From UBA6059 sp965227155 (lineage in GTDB: Bacteria > Bacteroidota > Bacteroidia > Cytophagales > Cyclobacteriaceae): DNA of 64,000 nt. The first letter of the stretch is position 1. Every line of letters starts with the position of its first letter. Shown piece after piece: positions 62,403-64,000 of this stretch. The stretch covers positions 4,650,001 through 4,714,000 of the forward strand of contig OZ245731.1 of NCBI GenBank assembly GCA_965227155.1, written 5' to 3'. A model generated the notes under the pieces. The model worked only from the letters and a program-made list of their open reading frames with translations, ran no database searches and was not told the DNA's origin. The position numbers and the translations under genes are program-made.

Positions 62403-63368
62403 TCACTTCGTTTTTCTGATACCAAAGGCTCGCTCATAAAACTCGATCATAGGTGGAAAAGGCCCGTATTTATGTTGCTCGTAAGGAAAATCATCTGCCC
62501 ATGGGCCATAAGGCGTAGAAACGGGTTTGAGCTTTCGATCGGGGAAATCGTGCTCAAGGTTTGCTTTGGTGGGTCGGTCAAGACTATTGATATACGCAGC
62601 TACATGGAGGGCCTCCTCTTCACTGAGGATAGGATTATCCCTGGTGGCTTTATTGTAAGGCATATTGCTTCGAATGAACTGCGCTGCAGTGAGTACCCGG
62701 TGCATGCCTGCCCCATTATTGTAGCTGCCTGGGCCTGCCAGTGGTGGGTATTCGTAGCCCTTTGCTTGATTTTGATGGAGTTTGCCCAGGCCGCCCTCAC
62801 TATGGCATTCCATACAATGCTGTTTATAAATAATGGCACCTTTAGCCGGATCAGCTATGACATTGGGTATCTCAAAATCAACTAATCCCGGCTTACCTCC
62901 GGGCGCCCTATTATCAAGGCTTTCCATATAGGCTACAATAGCCCTCATTTCTTTGGAATCTACAAGAAGCGGACGACCATGCATACTTCGCTCAAAGCAT
63001 CCGTTGATCCGCTCCTCTAGTGCGCCTATTTTATTTTCGCGGCCCCTAAATTGAGGAAACCTCTGCGCAATACCGCTCCATGACATAGCACCTTCTCTCG
63101 TACCCCCATCAAGATGACAATTGGTACAGGCAAGGTCATTACCTACATTGCTTTTAAGGGCAGCCTCTTTAGCAAGGATACTTGCAGGTTGGCTCACCAG
63201 CTGGTAGCCGTATTGTACAAGGCCTTGAATGGAATCAGGTTGCACATTTGAATTAGCCATTTGTTCCGCCTGGGGCCAGCTTCCAAACCATGAATAAAGG
63301 ATAAGCGCTAATAGCATGAGCACAATACCCATCAACAGCTTAACCAGATATTCGAGTGTGCGAATCAA
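62403..63368 (-). CDS. TsdA-like di-heme cytochrome c
   Basis: An N-terminal membrane segment (YLVKLLMGIVLMLLALILYS) anchors two c-type heme domains: CTNCH at residues 81-85 and CMECH at 185-189. Cys124 in INGCFERSMHGRPL is the position of the unusual heme-ligand cysteine in TsdA thiosulfate dehydrogenases, which oxidise thiosulfate to tetrathionate. GYQLVSQPASILAKEA also fits TsdA. The frame begins with TTG at 63368 directly after an in-frame stop, and no ATG gives a complete anchor. It lies upstream of the CstB-like gene. Confidence 0.82.
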   Translation of the reverse strand: MIRTLEYLVKLLMGIVLMLLALILYSWFGSWPQAEQMANSNVQPDSIQGLVQYGYQLVSQPASILAKEAALKSNVGNDLACTNCHLDGGTREGAMSWSGIAQRFPQFRGRENKIGALEERINGCFERSMHGRPLLVDSKEMRAIVAYMESLDNRAPGGKPGLVDFEIPNVIADPAKGAIIYKQHCMECHSEGGLGKLHQNQAKGYEYPPLAGPGSYNNGAGMHRVLTAAQFIRSNMPYNKATRDNPILSEEEALHVAAYINSLDRPTKANLEHDFPDRKLKPVSTPYGPWADDFPYEQHKYGPFPPMIEFYERAFGIRKTK

Positions 63369-63549
63369 TTAAATTTCTAAGATTAAAGACCAGCTATGAT
63401 CAGTTGGGATTAGAAAGCACTAACCTCACGTCTTGAACATAACAACGCCTTAATTTAAACTTAAAACTTTGTCAAGGAATTTCCAATTTCCGACAGACTA
63501 TGATGCCCCATGAAACTCCATTCATTCATAGCGTATGTTCCCAACAGTA

Positions 63550-64000
63550 TTATTCTATTAGGATTTCGGGTTTAGACTTTAAATACCCTAGTGATTGTAA
63601 AAAACTATCTGTTTCTAAAACAGTATTCTTGTAGAGATCGAAATTCTTGTAATTGAAAAATCCATGTCCTTCGCCCTCATAAAATTTCAAGTCGCATCGA
63701 CCTCCAACTTTTTCTATCACGACTTTGTAGTATTCAACAGTTTCAACTGGAATTAAGTCGTCTTCTGTTCCAAGAAATATTATTGTAGGTGGAACTCCTG
63801 GTTTTAAGTTATGTAATGGAGAAAAATCTTTGTATTCAATTCCAATTCTTTCATAACCATATCCACCGGGTCCATTATCGATGATAGGATTAAATAACAC
63901 AAGTGCATTTGGCTTTGAGCTAATGGAGAGGTCATCTGAATTTTCATTATACCCTTCAATTAGTGCCGTAGCTGCAGCAAGGTGTCCTCCAGCTGATCCA
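63550..64000 (-). CDS. Alpha/beta hydrolase, 5' truncated by window edge
   Basis: The frame is open to the window edge, so the N-terminus is missing. The visible part starts in the nucleophile elbow (GSAGGHLAAATALI), continues with NGPGGYGYERIG, and has the acid in LGTEDDLIPV and the catalytic His in EGEGHGFFN. This is an Abhydrolase_3/BD-FAE-like esterase. The GTG at 63900 is not the start. Upstream genes cannot be seen. Confidence 0.85.
   Translation of the reverse strand, partial: GSAGGHLAAATALIEGYNENSDDLSISSKPNALVLFNPIIDNGPGGYGYERIGIEYKDFSPLHNLKPGVPPTIIFLGTEDDLIPVETVEYYKVVIEKVGGRCDLKFYEGEGHGFFNYKNFDLYKNTVLETDSFLQSLGYLKSKPEILIE

Overview
The window comes from a chromosome of a Bacteroidota bacterium, most likely a member of the Cytophagales or a close relative. 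The evidence is the mix of families: a very large secreted protein ending in a gliding-motility / type IX secretion (type B) C-terminal domain, an LruC-domain lipoprotein, a BNR-repeat 'sortilin-like' exoprotein, many Bacteroidota-style lipoproteins, orphan FtsX-type permeases, DUF2490 and DUF1622 proteins, and a near absence of Shine-Dalgarno sequences. No tRNA, rRNA, CRISPR array, integrase or transposase was seen. Genes lie on both strands in short operons, and most of the window reads as ordinary chromosome.

Layout. 1-3845: an acyl-CoA operon (short-chain dehydrogenase, ACAD10/11-type acyl-CoA dehydrogenase, APH-fold kinase, 3-hydroxyacyl-CoA dehydrogenase) whose composition matches known 4-hydroxyacyl-CoA catabolism. 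3842-15167: a membrane protein, an ArsC/Spx-like protein, a secreted protein with an internal duplication, the 1092-residue T9SS cargo, a lipoprotein esterase, a Na+/H+ antiporter and a Nudix hydrolase. 15240-24476: hydrolases (dienelactone hydrolase, beta-lactamase fold, S9 peptidase), a Tat-exported PLP aminotransferase and a PadR regulator overlapping an FtsX permease. 24477-29418: two copies of a roughly 150-bp hairpin-plus-tandem-repeat intergenic element flank a small lipoprotein gene; a DUF1851 gene and the large BNR protein follow. 29580-36282: cyclophilin, WYL regulator, GyrI-like and VOC proteins, PurU, the LruC lipoprotein and a secreted Gfo/Idh/MocA oxidoreductase. 36279-38775: a MoxR ATPase and CoxE-like VWA pair. 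39191-50361: an AT-rich erythromycin-esterase-like lipoprotein, NTF2-like and GNAT proteins, a YiaK-like dehydrogenase, a pair of uncharacterised envelope proteins, a di-heme cytochrome c peroxidase, a prohibitin-like lipoprotein and small membrane proteins. 50576-53025: a DUF4160-DUF2442 pair, a sugar MFS porter, and a relic toxin-antitoxin locus in which a PIN toxin has lost its middle while the antitoxin-like gene remains open. 53082-64000: an NAD-binding epimerase-like protein, a short HPF-type ribosome protein, an FMN alpha-hydroxy-acid oxidase starting with TTG, a second orphan FtsX permease, a NudK-like Nudix hydrolase, a CstB-like persulfide dioxygenase/rhodanese, a TsdA-like di-heme cytochrome c, and the end of an alpha/beta hydrolase gene.

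Two sets of genes appear to work together beyond simple adjacency. The first operon could phosphorylate and rearrange 4-hydroxyacyl-CoAs into 3-hydroxyacyl-CoAs for beta-oxidation. The CstB-like and TsdA-like genes could link persulfide oxidation (to thiosulfate) to thiosulfate oxidation (to tetrathionate). Both are inferences from domains and order. No defence island, biosynthetic cluster or mobile element was recognised. The most unusual non-coding structures are the paired repeat elements at about 24.5 and 25.7 kb and the palindrome array at 11.5 kb.
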